A stretch of 64,000 bases of DNA from positions 744,001 to 808,000 of the forward strand of contig NC_089184.1 in the NCBI RefSeq assembly GCF_947507565.1, written 5' to 3'. The DNA is from Oscarella lobularis (lineage: Eukaryota > Porifera > Homoscleromorpha > Homosclerophorida > Oscarellidae). Shown here piece after piece: positions 37,701 through 48,100 of this stretch (position 1 is its first letter; every line of letters begins with the position of its first letter). The position numbers and the translations under genes were made by a program. Under the pieces are notes generated by a model. That model was not told where the DNA came from, ran no database searches, and saw only the letters and a list, made by a program, of their open reading frames with translations.

Positions 37701-39902
37701 TCACTTGCAATCGTCATCAACGAGATAATAATTGTTTGATAAGGTCCATCACTTGACAGAATGTGTAGTGATTTATTTACCGTCAGTCCGTCGTACTGAC
37801 CGGGAAAGACGAGGATTATAGAACCAGTCTCAGCTGCATCGACTGCCGACTGAATGGTTTGATGTCTCTTGGCAGCACCCACTTCAATGACGGAAAAACG
37901 ACTGAGGGAAGTCCAATTTCCAAGAGTGCTTTCTGACCAGCGCAACTGAGCGTCCGGTATCCATTCGCTGAGCCATTTATCCTTACCGATGAATTCGGGT
38001 TTGCTGAAGAGCAATCGTATGTCAACAGGACCAGTCAGTAAGGATTTCAAAATGACATGGCGTCTGTCGATAGGAGTGATGCTTCTTCCGTCAGGATTGT
38101 CCGAAATGGTGACGTGGAATGCGACGAATTCGTGGCCATTTCTACGTTCAACGCTAATCTAGAACACAGGCTAGCCATTTGTCGACTCTATGGCGTCTGT
38201 AGAACCTCGATTGTGGCTCTCAACTTGCTATTCTCGTCGAATAGAGATAGAAATACGTTGCCGTTGGGCTTCGCTTGCGTCAGATCTACATCGTACCACG
38301 TCGCGCAGACTCTAGAAATACGTCACGCGTGAAAAAAGCGTCTGATTGCCGCGATACGAACCGATTCCGCGTCAACGCGCGTCGAGGCGTTTGCGAAGAG
38401 CGCGCAAACGCTAATTGAACGGAGCCCGGATAAACGTCGTCACCACCGCCAAACCTCACCACTATCCGTCCCGTGATCGAAGCCACGACAATCACCCGAC
38501 TGCTAGTAGCACGATCTTGATCGCCTCTTCGTTTTATCTAAAGAAAGAAAGTAAAAAACGAGAGAAGATGCATAAAAGAAAACCTTACCGCGCGAATACC
38601 GACGCCCAGTACCCTGAACTCATACGCATCCGACGATAAAACATAAGTACCTTTCGCCTGTAGTGTGCGAAACGTAAGCCTCCTCGTCGTTTCGTCCCAA
38701 TCAGCCGAATTTCCCAACAATCGACCGTGCGCGGATGTAAAAGCTATAGTACAGTTTCCACACGACGACGAGGACGGCGAATTGCAGTGGGGATCTAAGG
38801 AGCCGGCACTATTTTCTCGTGCACGCGTAAATCCCATTACTGGGCGATTAGTACTTGCTTTTGACTAGCACGGTGACCACGTTGGATACCAATGCGCTAT
38901 CTCTTTGTGTCGATCTAAAACCGCTTCCCGTGCAGCGAAACGCGTAGGGCGATTCGTCGTAGTTTGCCACGAAAGTGAAATTATTGGCTTCTCCCCCTCG
39001 AACGGCCACGCGAGTCTACAAACGGGGGGGGCAATGCAACAGTAATTGGTCATGTATAAAGGTAGAATTGAACCTCGGCGTGAATCCACCACAATGTTGT
39101 CATTTTGGTGGCATTTATGGTTTTGCACGATAGGCGAACCAGACTTCCGTTTTCCACAGACGTCTGCTCTGGCTCAGCGATGAGTAGAGCTCCTAAACGA
39201 AGAAACAACATGATCGTCGAGATAGAAGACTTTCGTCTCCCCCTTTCACCACAATATGGACACGCTTGGGCAGATCAAAAAGCACCGAAGTGCCATTGTA
39301 TCCCTCCCCCCCTTTTTACCGCAATCAAAATCGTCCAAATGCAAATTCTCGATTGCTCTTTTATGAGGCCTTTGACAAGATCCCCGCAAGGCCAAGCTCA
39401 AGTTTCGCTGCTGAATCAGTCGACGAATGTTGCAGTCGCAGACGAGAGGATTGCCATCCAGATACCTAAGCATCCGCTGTCTTATAATAAGCGAGAAAAA
39501 ATAAGAAACTCACAAGCCGCTCAGCAGTTGCAAATCGGCGAGTTCTCCTGGAACGAACTGCAGCCCAGTCCGCGACAGATCCCTACCAAAAGCGAGTGAA
39601 CGGTCGCGTAGGACGAAGTACGAAAGCAAAACAAATCCACGAAGCCCCCATAGGCGGCACGTGAGCGTCTTAACCCCCCAAAACGCCACACAAGCCTTTC
39701 GCGTAACTTACAGTATAAAAGGTACGTCAATAGAGGACAACGCTTGGGCGGACGGCAACGGCGTAGAAAGACCGGAGCAGTTGACAATTGCGATTCGACG
39801 TGAAAACGTGTGACGGTCGTCGATGCGTTCCATTGGGCATCGGCCTATCCAATTGTGTCCCCATACCCCAGCCAACCCCAAAAGGAGTCCCAGATAGAAC
39901 AT
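19718..39902 (-). CDS. Giant secreted cadherin: LRR, Ig, beta-helix, 2 Ig, about 38 EC, 3 LamG/calsyntenin-like units
   Basis: About 6,500 residues from about ten exons. Exon 1 (39712-39902) gives a signal peptide (MFYLGLLLGLAGVWG) and an LRRNT-like Cys segment. Small exons add an LRR and an LRRCT cap (NPLVCDCN...), one Ig domain split over two exons (SCKTI...W...AFRCTG), then an unassigned segment. Exon 35449-38158 encodes three right-handed beta-helix modules, each opening with a TIQSAVDAA/PGQY-type strand and followed by N-rich rungs (ITNNVF). After a 48-bp intron (35401-35448) a single 15.7-kb exon (19718-35400) encodes two Ig domains, about 38 cadherin repeats (xEN, DYE and DVNDN-type calcium motifs) and three LamG units (WHHL...YVDG), each followed by a calsyntenin-like module. 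No transmembrane helix or GPI signal is visible, so it is predicted to be secreted matrix or adhesion material. I recognise no vertebrate orthologue. Confidence 0.93.
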
Positions 39903-40468
39903 CAGAAGGGAGGCTGACAGCTGCGGCTAAACTGACTGCACCGCAATCGGACTCTATGTTGATATACTGCACTTAGCATATAAGCCTCTCCTTTTGTACG
40001 AGTGCTAAGTCCCGGAGAGACGTAGCACGCGTCACGCATAATAGAATAAAGGACGTAGAGGTCTTTGACTGACGCCACACTATAGAGCATGATTCTTCCT
40101 TTTTACTCTATGTTGTGTAACTCTCTCACCTAGCATATTGATTTGATCAATAATACACTGTAGCTGTCATCTGCCTCTCCTTTCAATGTTAATTCTTGGA
40201 CACACGACGCCCATAATAAATCTGTATATCAGTCGTGGGGCCTTCCTTTGTCTACTCCACGTAACAAAGCAGAACTAAACAACAACTACACATATTATTT
40301 TTTTCGGTGGAACGGGTCTTTCAAATTGGTTACACTGTAGACTAACTAAATCTAGTATGGTCACGGCCTAATCAAGAGAGTTGCTGTATGGAGTTTTAAG
40401 GAGTTTTTTGTAAAACGTCTGACTGAAGTGGTGGGATGGAGTTTTACTATATTGAAACTATGGAATGA
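39903..40468. other. Upstream region of the giant cadherin gene; 3' flank of LIN52
   Basis: No coding frame. On the minus strand a TATA-like GCTTATATGC lies near 39978-39987, about 80 bp before the cadherin start codon, and could be a core promoter element. The remainder (to 40468) is AT-rich 3' flank of LIN52. Nothing else is seen. Confidence 0.4.
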
Positions 40469-40849
40469 TCATTTCTGCTTCTTTTCTCTCTCTTTCGTCC
40501 GATCGACGCCGAGTATATTGAGAAACTTTCCGCGCGTCATCTCCTTCGCTTCGTCCAAGCCGAGTTGATAGGCGAGATTCTGCAGGCCGCGAACTTTTTC
40601 CACCAATTGCGACGTCGTGAGACTGCCGAGTTCGTGCAGCATCACCGTGTCGTCTTTTTCGCCGTCGGCAGCGAGCCAATCGAGCGACGACTTTGGCTCG
40701 GACGGCATCAGTTGGGCTCGTCGACTGCTCGCGAATTCGGTCACGTCTTGGAGGAGCCCCGTGTCGGGCCACAGCTCCGGCGAACTGCGATCGAAACGTT
40801 CTTCGCTCAGAAGAGCGTCGAGTGATGCTTCTTCGGGCTTGGAGTCCAT
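40469..40849 (-). CDS. LIN52: LIN52, DREAM/MuvB complex subunit
   Basis: Subunit of the MuvB core that pairs with p107/p130-E2F to silence, or with B-MYB to activate, cell-cycle genes in the nucleus. 126 residues in one exon, close to the human 116. The C-terminal helix block is almost identical to human: MLHELGSLTTSQLVEKVRGL, NLAYQLGLDEAKEMTRGKFL and NILG. The pocket-protein-binding region reads LLSEERF where human has LLSFEKL, and the DYRK1A-type Ser-Pro site is kept (RSSPELWP). ATG 40849 was chosen because it lies directly before the conserved acidic N-terminus; the frame stays open further upstream without a family match. Confidence 0.96.
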   Translation of the reverse strand: MDSKPEEASLDALLSEERFDRSSPELWPDTGLLQDVTEFASSRRAQLMPSEPKSSLDWLAADGEKDDTVMLHELGSLTTSQLVEKVRGLQNLAYQLGLDEAKEMTRGKFLNILGVDRTKEREKKQK

Positions 40850-41113
40850 TTCTACGACGACGGATACTAGAAGAAGGGGATTGGAAACGCGAGTTAGATG
40901 CGTGCCACGGTCACGTGTTTTTCGATTCCCGGATACGTCAGCTATCGTCGCTTCCGGAGTCCTCTGAGAGAGAGAAAGCCTACACTCGGCCACACTCGGC
41001 AGGGGCCCTCGGCAGGTGACACGGCCGTGAGTGAGTGGGCGTGCCCGTGGCACGCATCTGGCGCATGGTTCATACGCTAACGCGCTAGCGTTTCCAATCC
41101 CCTTCTTCTTCTA

Positions 41114-41266
41114 TAGCCTCGAGGATCCAGACCCTCTTCCCGCGCGCTAAGATGCGTGGGAGGGGGACGCCGCGGAAAGAGGTCTGGATCTGTCTGGATC
41201 CACTCTGTACAAAGCCGTGCGGGACACGTGACCCGAAAGGGCCCGTGCGGTCCAATCAGAAAGCTC
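41114..41266 (+). repeat. Left terminal inverted repeat of the MITE
   Basis: Matches the reverse complement of 41497-41629 over its length except for an extra roughly 20-bp segment that duplicates the adjacent gtctggatc phrase. Both arms contain a CACGTG palindrome (tcacgtgt / acacgtga). Confidence 0.9.
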
Positions 41267-41496
41267 GCAACCTATATGGCTAGAAGCGTACTGTAATAGC
41301 CGACTTGCAAAAACTGTCGGCTTCGAAACGAAGACTATACAACCTTCTAGAACGCACCGTTCACATTTATAATGCTGTAACGGCTGAATGCAAGCGTCGA
41401 AAGCGGTTTCGGCGCTTGCTAGTACAGATAAACTACCCGATTTCGTCTAAGGAGCTCCTTCTAGCCTCGAACGCGAATTACAAGGCTAGAAGCCTA

Positions 41497-41629
41497 GAGC
41501 TTTCTGATTGGACCGCACGGGCCCTTTCGGGTCACGTGTCCCGCACGGCTTTGTACAGACCCTCTTTCCGCGGCGTCCCCCTCCCACGCATCTTAGCGCG
41601 CGGGAAGAGGGTCTGGATCCTCGAGGCTA
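41497..41629 (-). repeat. Right terminal inverted repeat of the MITE
   Basis: Reverse-complement partner of 41114-41266. It runs from gagctttctgattggacc to the terminal cctcgaggcta. Confidence 0.9.
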
Positions 41630-41815
41630 CTTCTTCTAGTATTGGCCGCTTCCTCGTGTGAGCAGACCGTGCGACGACACAAGGATAACGCGCTTGCTCA
41701 GTGACGTGAGAAGAAGAGATTATATGAACACTTCTTATAAATGTTGGGGCAAATGTTGGTTCTGCCGACTCTCGCGCGTTTATTTAAATTGCCTCCCGTA
41801 CACTGCATTCTCATT

Positions 41816-43630
41816 TTACTCCTGCTTAGCAGCATCACCGTCTGGTTTCTTATTAGCCTCGTCCTGTGCATGCTCGACTTTCTCTGGCTCTTTCTGATCC
41901 TGTGTCTGCGTCTGTCCTACATCCGCTTCGCCTTGCTTTTCACCGACTGCTTCCTGCTGCTGCTGCTGCTGTTGTTTCTCTTCATGTGGCTTTTCAGTAA
42001 TGCTCTCGTGCACCTCTTCCTTTTTCTCTTCTGCAGCGGCATTTGCCTCCACGTGCTGCTCTTCAGGTTTCTTTTCTTCATTTTCCTTCTTCTCTTCTTG
42101 CTTCTCTTCTTGCTTGTGAGCTTCCTCAACCTTTATTGCCTCTTCCCCGTGAAGACCAACTGGCACATTTCCATCGTGCCTAAGCTGCTCGCTATCATGC
42201 CTAATCTCTTCACGTTGCTGAGGCTCTTCAGCTTCTATCCTGTTTTTTTCTATCAGTTCTTGTGACTCCTTATCAATAGCTTCCATCTCCTGCTGCAACA
42301 TACGCTCATACTCATCCATCTCTTCCTAGAAAGACAATTTATGATGCAAAAATTAGCTGACCATCTTCTCTCACATCCGTATAGAGTTCCTCTTCGTCAA
42401 GTCCTTCCCAACCAGGATCTTCCGCAAAGCTCTGCAGTTCCGTGGAGGATTTGAACTCGTCATATGATATCAAAGCGTCCTGATCCTTGTCGACTTCCTG
42501 AAAGACGTGCTCGCGCATGCGAGCCAGCTCTTCATGCATCTCTGGTGAATCACTCTCATCTCCAGTGTACACTTTGCTAACCTAAAAGAGATACATAATT
42601 GATAGTTGTCTACTAAATTATTCTAGTACTTCATGAATAAAAAGAGCTTCTAATTCAAACGTATCAAGATAACCATCATCGTTAGTATCTAGAAAAAAGG
42701 AAATAAACATACGCTTTGCTATTTGAGCCAGCAAATAACCATGAAGTTCAAAGAAGGTTCTGGGGTCAAAATCCTGTTCGTCTAGTCCATCTTCTTCTTC
42801 CCACACTTCCTTCAACTGTGCTTCGCTTCCCTTGAGAGACGAGATCAATACAATGATACTACGGCGTGCAAACTTCTCCTACGGGATGGTGCATCTTTGG
42901 ATGCTCCTTTCTCTTCTCCTGGACAAACTTGTGCTTTTCCTCCGCTTCGAGACGATCTTTCTCGTTCATCTTCTTCAACGCGACGCGTCGCTGATGCTCC
43001 TTATCCATTTCCAACTTCACAAACTGATCCCGTCGATCTTTGTCCTCCTTCTTCAACTCATCGAGCCTCTGACAAATTCAAAGAAACTAATATTCGAATC
43101 GATTGAGGCACGTTTTTTTTTTTCGCTTACAGTCAGCATGACTTGTTTCAAGTCATTTGCATCGAACTTTGGAATTTCGCCGCCGAACACGTCATCGTCA
43201 TGAGAATCGATTCTCTGTCGAGCCCCTTCCTTCTGTTCCATTCGCCTTTTTAGTATAATCCGCTGTCGTTGAACCGTCTGCCGCTTTGCCTCGTCCAATT
43301 GACTCCTAGGAAGTCATGGTGTCTCCCCCAATCGAATGAAGGGAAAAAAAACGCCCATGCGAGATCTTACCGTATGTGATGGGGGGCTAGACGAGCGACT
43401 TCGTCGCTCAGTTTTCCGTCGGCGACTTCTTCGGAGGTCGCCGCGCGAATTCGCTCGCGAATTTCGGGGTGGTCTTCGAGAACGTCGAGGACTTGCTTCA
43501 CGTAGCGTTTGTATTCGGCGAGGTGCTGCGCCATGTCGTCATCCGCGGCGTCTTTGGCGTCCGTTTTCTTGACAGGAGCGCCTAGCGCGCCGTAGAGAAC
43601 GAGAACAAAGAGCAAGAGAAGAACTTTCAT
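41816..43630 (-). CDS. Nucleobindin (NUCB1/NUCB2 type)
   Basis: Secretory-pathway calcium-binding protein. Signal peptide [19 protein letters not shown]; helical region with [34 protein letters not shown]; a basic Glu/Lys coiled region; then two EF-hands. EF1 ([12 protein letters not shown]) is interrupted by an intron between ELH and D. EF2 ([12 protein letters not shown]) has Ala in place of the usual Gly at loop position 6. The human-like LKEVWEE.DGL.. phrase sits between. The last exon is an unusually long Glu/Gln/Lys tail (about 165 residues) with a seven-Gln run, and replaces the leucine-zipper C-terminus of vertebrates. About six exons. Single homologue here, so NUCB1 against NUCB2 cannot be assigned. 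Confidence 0.94.
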
Positions 43631-43904
43631 GTTCCGAGTAGAGGAAGCGACACGTCACTGCAGCGAATTACGCTTGCGCGAAAGAAAGAAACATAATGAC
43701 GTCAGTTAATTCATTCTATGATTTTTTAGAACGTTTTTTCGTTACCGCGGTGATCCGAAGCTCACAGATCAACCAGAGACACCGTTAAAGACACCCGGTA
43801 AGATAGCGCGCAGTTTCTGCGTAGACCCTCGCTCACTTAGCGCCTTCACAAAGAGGCGTGTACATTCGGGCTCACATTTTAGATCACAACAACTCACAAG
43901 CATA

Positions 43905-44711
43905 ATGGCGTGGTCGTTTATTGTTCTCCTTGCTGCTTCTTTTGCCTTGACAGAAGCTGCAAGTGTGCCTTGCTCGATGCCTTCGGTCAACTGTCGCCAG
44001 AACGCGACGTGCAAGGTCGTGCTGGATCGTTTTCACTACGCGTGCGACGACATTATCAACGGTCGATCGTCGTCGTGTCCCGTGGACGGCGAATGTTATC
44101 GCAACTATACGCTTTTGCTCAACGACCCGATTGGAATGGATTTTGGCAACTGTTCGTGCGGATCGAATGTTACGTGTCGTTATCGTCACGATAACGTAAC
44201 GCTTTCGTGTGACGTCATGCCTACCACGGTCATGCCTACCACGCCTACGGCGGGAGTACCGTGTCTCTTAGCGAATACACAATGCACTCAGAACCAAGCC
44301 TGTTCGAAGGCTCTAAGCAACTTTCTTAATGGAGATGCTTGCTCAAAAGTTCTTAGCTATTCCAGCGGAGACCCGCCAGTTTGCACAGATGACTGTCGTG
44401 CTGCAGAACGCGCTCTTGCAACGAATTCTTATGCAGTGCAAATCGGTCTTGAAACGTGTGACTGTGGTGCTCTTAAAGCTCTATGCACAGGACCACGAGA
44501 AAATTTTGCAAGGTTTTGTCCAATGGCAAATGTACCAACTGTAACTGTTGATACTACCACCAAGTCTTCGGTTACTGCTACCACGGATTCTAGAATCCGT
44601 GCTGCTACATCTCAATCTCCTACGTCAAGTTTTCCTACGTCAAGTGCATTGGCTGTCAAGGCAATCTACTCAATTGTTTGTATCGCAATCTTTTCGTTTT
44701 CGATGTACTGA
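43905..44711 (+). CDS. Two-domain GFRA/GAS1-like protein, probably GPI-anchored
   Basis: 268 residues, one exon. Signal peptide MAWSFIVLLAASFALTEA. Two Cys-rich helical domains of the GDNF-receptor/GAS1 type follow, each with the C...C..N..C...L..F...C spacing and a CDCG/CSCG motif near the end; several N-glycosylation sites are present. After a Thr/Ser-rich stalk (VDTTTKSSVTATTDS) the protein ends in a hydrophobic stretch (AIYSIVCIAIFSFSMY), typical of a GPI-attachment signal. It lies divergently from nucleobindin (274 bp between starts) and upstream of a 15-repeat gene of the same domain type, suggesting local duplication. Ligand and co-receptor unknown. Confidence 0.85.
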   Translation: MAWSFIVLLAASFALTEAASVPCSMPSVNCRQNATCKVVLDRFHYACDDIINGRSSSCPVDGECYRNYTLLLNDPIGMDFGNCSCGSNVTCRYRHDNVTLSCDVMPTTVMPTTPTAGVPCLLANTQCTQNQACSKALSNFLNGDACSKVLSYSSGDPPVCTDDCRAAERALATNSYAVQIGLETCDCGALKALCTGPRENFARFCPMANVPTVTVDTTTKSSVTATTDSRIRAATSQSPTSSFPTSSALAVKAIYSIVCIAIFSFSMY

Positions 44712-45185
44712 AATAATGTGTTGCGTGAAAACTAGATGTTGGCGTTGCGTGTTCATGTATGTGTCATATTATGTGTATTTCTATTGATTTCTTGACGATC
44801 GTCACATGAGCATGAGACACGCTTGAGGTCATCGTAACCCACGGACCAAGCTTCCCACGACTTCGCCCACGTTGGTTGGCTGTTTCCGCTATATATACTT
44901 CAAAGAAGTCTTACAGCTTACAGTAGTACTCGACTGAATTTCATTTCAAAATGAAAACAGTAGAGAGCTTGTGTCACAATAATTGCTCGTTGTTGTGGTT
45001 AGTTCCTCCCAGAGCTATATACGGCTCTGGTTCCTCCCTGCAGCTGCAAATTTCATTAGGGCGATTGTGCAGCGATTGGTCGTCAATGATCTGACATCAG
45101 CAAACAAAACAATGCAACGCGATATGATCTGTACTCCGAGCGTGCTTCGGTTCCCCATTGTTCGGCGAACGGTGCACAGAGCGAG
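44712..45185. promoter_or_regulatory. Promoter region of the 15-repeat gene
   Basis: Contains a TATATATA stretch at about 44890-44897, followed by purine/pyrimidine initiator-like sequence. A short upstream ORF starts at ATG 44951 (about 50 codons, no homology) and could reduce translation if it is in the leader. The region also spans the 3' flank of the two-domain gene. Confidence 0.35.
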
Positions 45186-48100
45186 ATGGTTGTCCGCAAC
45201 GTCTTTCTTCTCGGCGTCCTCGCTTTCGTCGCCGTGCAAGCGGCTCCCACTTGCAGTCCGGAGACTCCCAGTCCTCCGCCCTCCGAGTCTTGTTCAACGC
45301 TCTGCAGCGAAAGCGATTCGTGCAGTCCACTGTTGAATGCCGTCCAACGAAAGTGCCGCAAAGCTTTCAACACGGGCCTACGACGCCACTGCTCGAAAGT
45401 GTGCGCCGACGCGTTCGACAAGCTCGTCGCCAATGAAGTCGGCGCCTGCTTCGATCAGAAGGACTTCGACGGTCGTTCGATGTTCCTAAGAGCGTGCAAA
45501 GCAAAGCACGGCAAGCGTAACTGCGAAGGAAAGGGGTTGAGTTGCTACACATCTCACAAAGGGCCCAAAGGAGAGAGAAGGCCGTGCCGGGACGTGATGG
45601 AAGATTGCAGTCTCGACAAATGCTGTCGCGAAGCGTTGTTCCAGTTTCTCTACGGCGACAACGAATGCATCAAAGTGCTCGGTTATCTCAACATCGGGCC
45701 CAAACCGAAGTGCCCCAAGCGCTGTTATGACGCCTACGAAAGGCTCGCAGGTCTGGACTTGGGCTTCGAGCTCCTTACGTGCGCGTGTCACGAGCTTGGT
45801 GCCGCTTGCGTCGCCGAGTTGCCTAGAAGAAATTTCGAGACTTTGTGTGACCCGGACGAGCAGCCGGAGCCTAAGGACACGGAACCGCCTGGTGAAGGTG
45901 GCGATGAAAGTGAAGGCGATCGTAAAAAGAGACACAATCATGACGAGCCATTAGTACCTGTATCGTTAGTTGAATCATGCGGCGACGTCGTAAGTGAATG
46001 CGTTGAAGACGACGAGTGCCGTTGCCTTTTGACCAGAGCCTATAGCTGCATTAATGAAAAAGAGTGCTCAACTGACTGTTATAACAATGTTCAAGATCTT
46101 TTGTGCCATCCAATCACTTCCAGACTGATTGCGTGTGATTGCGAGCCGTTAGGACCGATCTGCCTGGAGCAGCGAATAGCGATGCTGGCTCACCCTTGCT
46201 CAAAGGCTCTGTTAGGGAATCTCAACTGTCCAACTGAACGACGACCACCGCCGGATCCGGAGAACTGTCCTTCTCCTGACTGCCAATTAGCTTTGGCTTA
46301 CTGTCTAACTGACGATGAATGCGCCACGTTGTTTCATGATTTGTACACAAGCAAAGAATGCAGTCCTGCTTTGACTGACATGGGAGTGACGAAGCCGCCA
46401 CCGCGATGTCCATCGTGTTGCAGGGACAGATTTTTGCAATTTATTGAGCTCAAGCGAGCAAAATACGCGTCAACCTGCCTGTGTGGCGACTTGGGAACTA
46501 TCTGCACCCTGCCACAGAAAAATCTTATTCAATCATGCCTGGCTCCTGTGACACAGCCAATCTGCAAAGATGTCGCAGATGCGTGCAAAAACGACACAGA
46601 ATGCAACACAGCATATGAAAAGTTTTATTCGGAATCTGGAAGTTGTTTCAATGTCTTTCAGTACAGCGGGTATGCACCTCTGCCAGAATGCAGCGCTGAC
46701 TGTATCTTAGCTGAACGTCAGCTTAGAAGCAACACCCTCGGTGCAAAACTATTTGACTGTGATTGTGGCGATGAAGGAGAGGAGTGTCACAAACGTGGAA
46801 GAAATTTTGAACTGTACTGCTCGACGTGTCCTCGAGAACAATGCCCAGATCTTTCTAGTGCGTGTCAAGATCCCGTCTGTCAAAGTGATCTTACTGCCTT
46901 CCTCACGTCGTGCACTTCTGTGATAGGCTATGACCCGACATTGGGCGGAAACAAACCAAAATGCGATTTCAAATGTGCTATGGCGGCGATGAATCTTCTT
47001 TCGCACAACAGTTTTTCTCATCAACTAGACTGTGATACTTGCGGTCTTCCGTCTATCTTGCAGACTAGCCGTGATCGTTTTATTACGATTTGTCCTGACT
47101 TTCGTATCTCTCTGGCTCCTTATCCTGTGTGCAGTTCCTGTAACGACATAACGTATAGATGCAATCATGATCACGCTTGCAGAATCGCTTGGGAAAACTT
47201 TGGTAAAGAATGCAATGACGTCATTCTTTATGATGAAATAGGAGAATCTCCCAAGTGCACAAGCAGATGCATCGATGCAAGGAACTGCCTTTTCAGCAAT
47301 CCAATAGGCCAAGAATTTGAAGTTTGTGATTGTCAGCACAGTCCTGCCTGCCTTTCACTCAAGAACAACTACTTCAAATATTGTGATCCCAAGCCTGCTG
47401 CAAAATGTCTTGCCATTCAGGAACAATGCATCGCTGACGAATCGTGCAAAGCTGTCTATAATCAGTTTGGAACAGAATGTTTCAATGTTCTAAAGTATTC
47501 TGGGACGGGTCCGGAGCCAACCTGTAGTCCCAAATGTGTTGCTCTTCGCAGTGCTCTCGTTAAGCATAACAAAGACATGAGAAATTGTGACTGTGACGGC
47601 AAAGAAATGTGTAGCGTCCCGAGAGGAAATTTCAACAAGTTCTGTCCGTGCTCGGAAATCGTGGAACAGTGCGAAGACGACGAGGAGTGCAGCAGAGCCT
47701 TGGAGGCGTTCCTTAGTGGACCTGCTTGCACTGCAGCATTTGAGAAACAAATCTGCACCACGGAATGCGCCCGAGTTTACGATCAGCTCGTTAGCAATAA
47801 ATTTGGCAAGCAGCTTAGTAGCTGTTCTAATGTTTTGGGTGATTTGTACATCGAGCGAGCGAACAACTTTACCACTTATTGCCAAGGATGTGCCCGGCTC
47901 CTAGGCTCCTGTATCGCGGACGAAACCTGCCAGCCGGCCCATGCCGGCCTTTTCGAGGGAGACGAGTGCAAAGAAGTATTGGAACAGAACCTTGACGACG
48001 GTGGAACGCCCGTGCAGTGCACTTTCGGATGCCTCGGACGAAACATAGCCCTTTTGCAACATCCACTAGGGAGGCTGTTCGAGACGTGCGACTGCGACTC

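Larger units (their letters stand above)
41105..41638. mobile_element. Non-autonomous DNA transposon (MULE-like MITE) with 9-bp target-site duplication
   Basis: The element spans 41114-41629 (516 bp) and is flanked by perfect 9-bp direct repeats CTTCTTCTA at 41105-41113 and 41630-41638. It begins TAGCCTCGAGGATCC and ends with the reverse complement. The terminal inverted repeats are about 133-153 bp (41114-41266 and 41497-41629) and nearly identical, apart from a roughly 20-bp insertion in the left arm near 41186-41206. The central 230 bp is unique and has no transposase. Long TIRs with a 9-bp duplication fit the Mutator superfamily. Similarity between arms suggests a recent insertion. It sits between LIN52 and nucleobindin. 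Confidence 0.9.

Noticed and set aside
41305-41661. 118-codon frame within the transposon
   Set aside because: Spans the unique core and the right TIR, with no transposase motifs.
41741-42265. Very hydrophobic + strand frame resembling a membrane protein
   Set aside because: It is the antisense of the Glu/Gln/Lys-rich nucleobindin tail, which gives Leu/Phe/Ser codons automatically.
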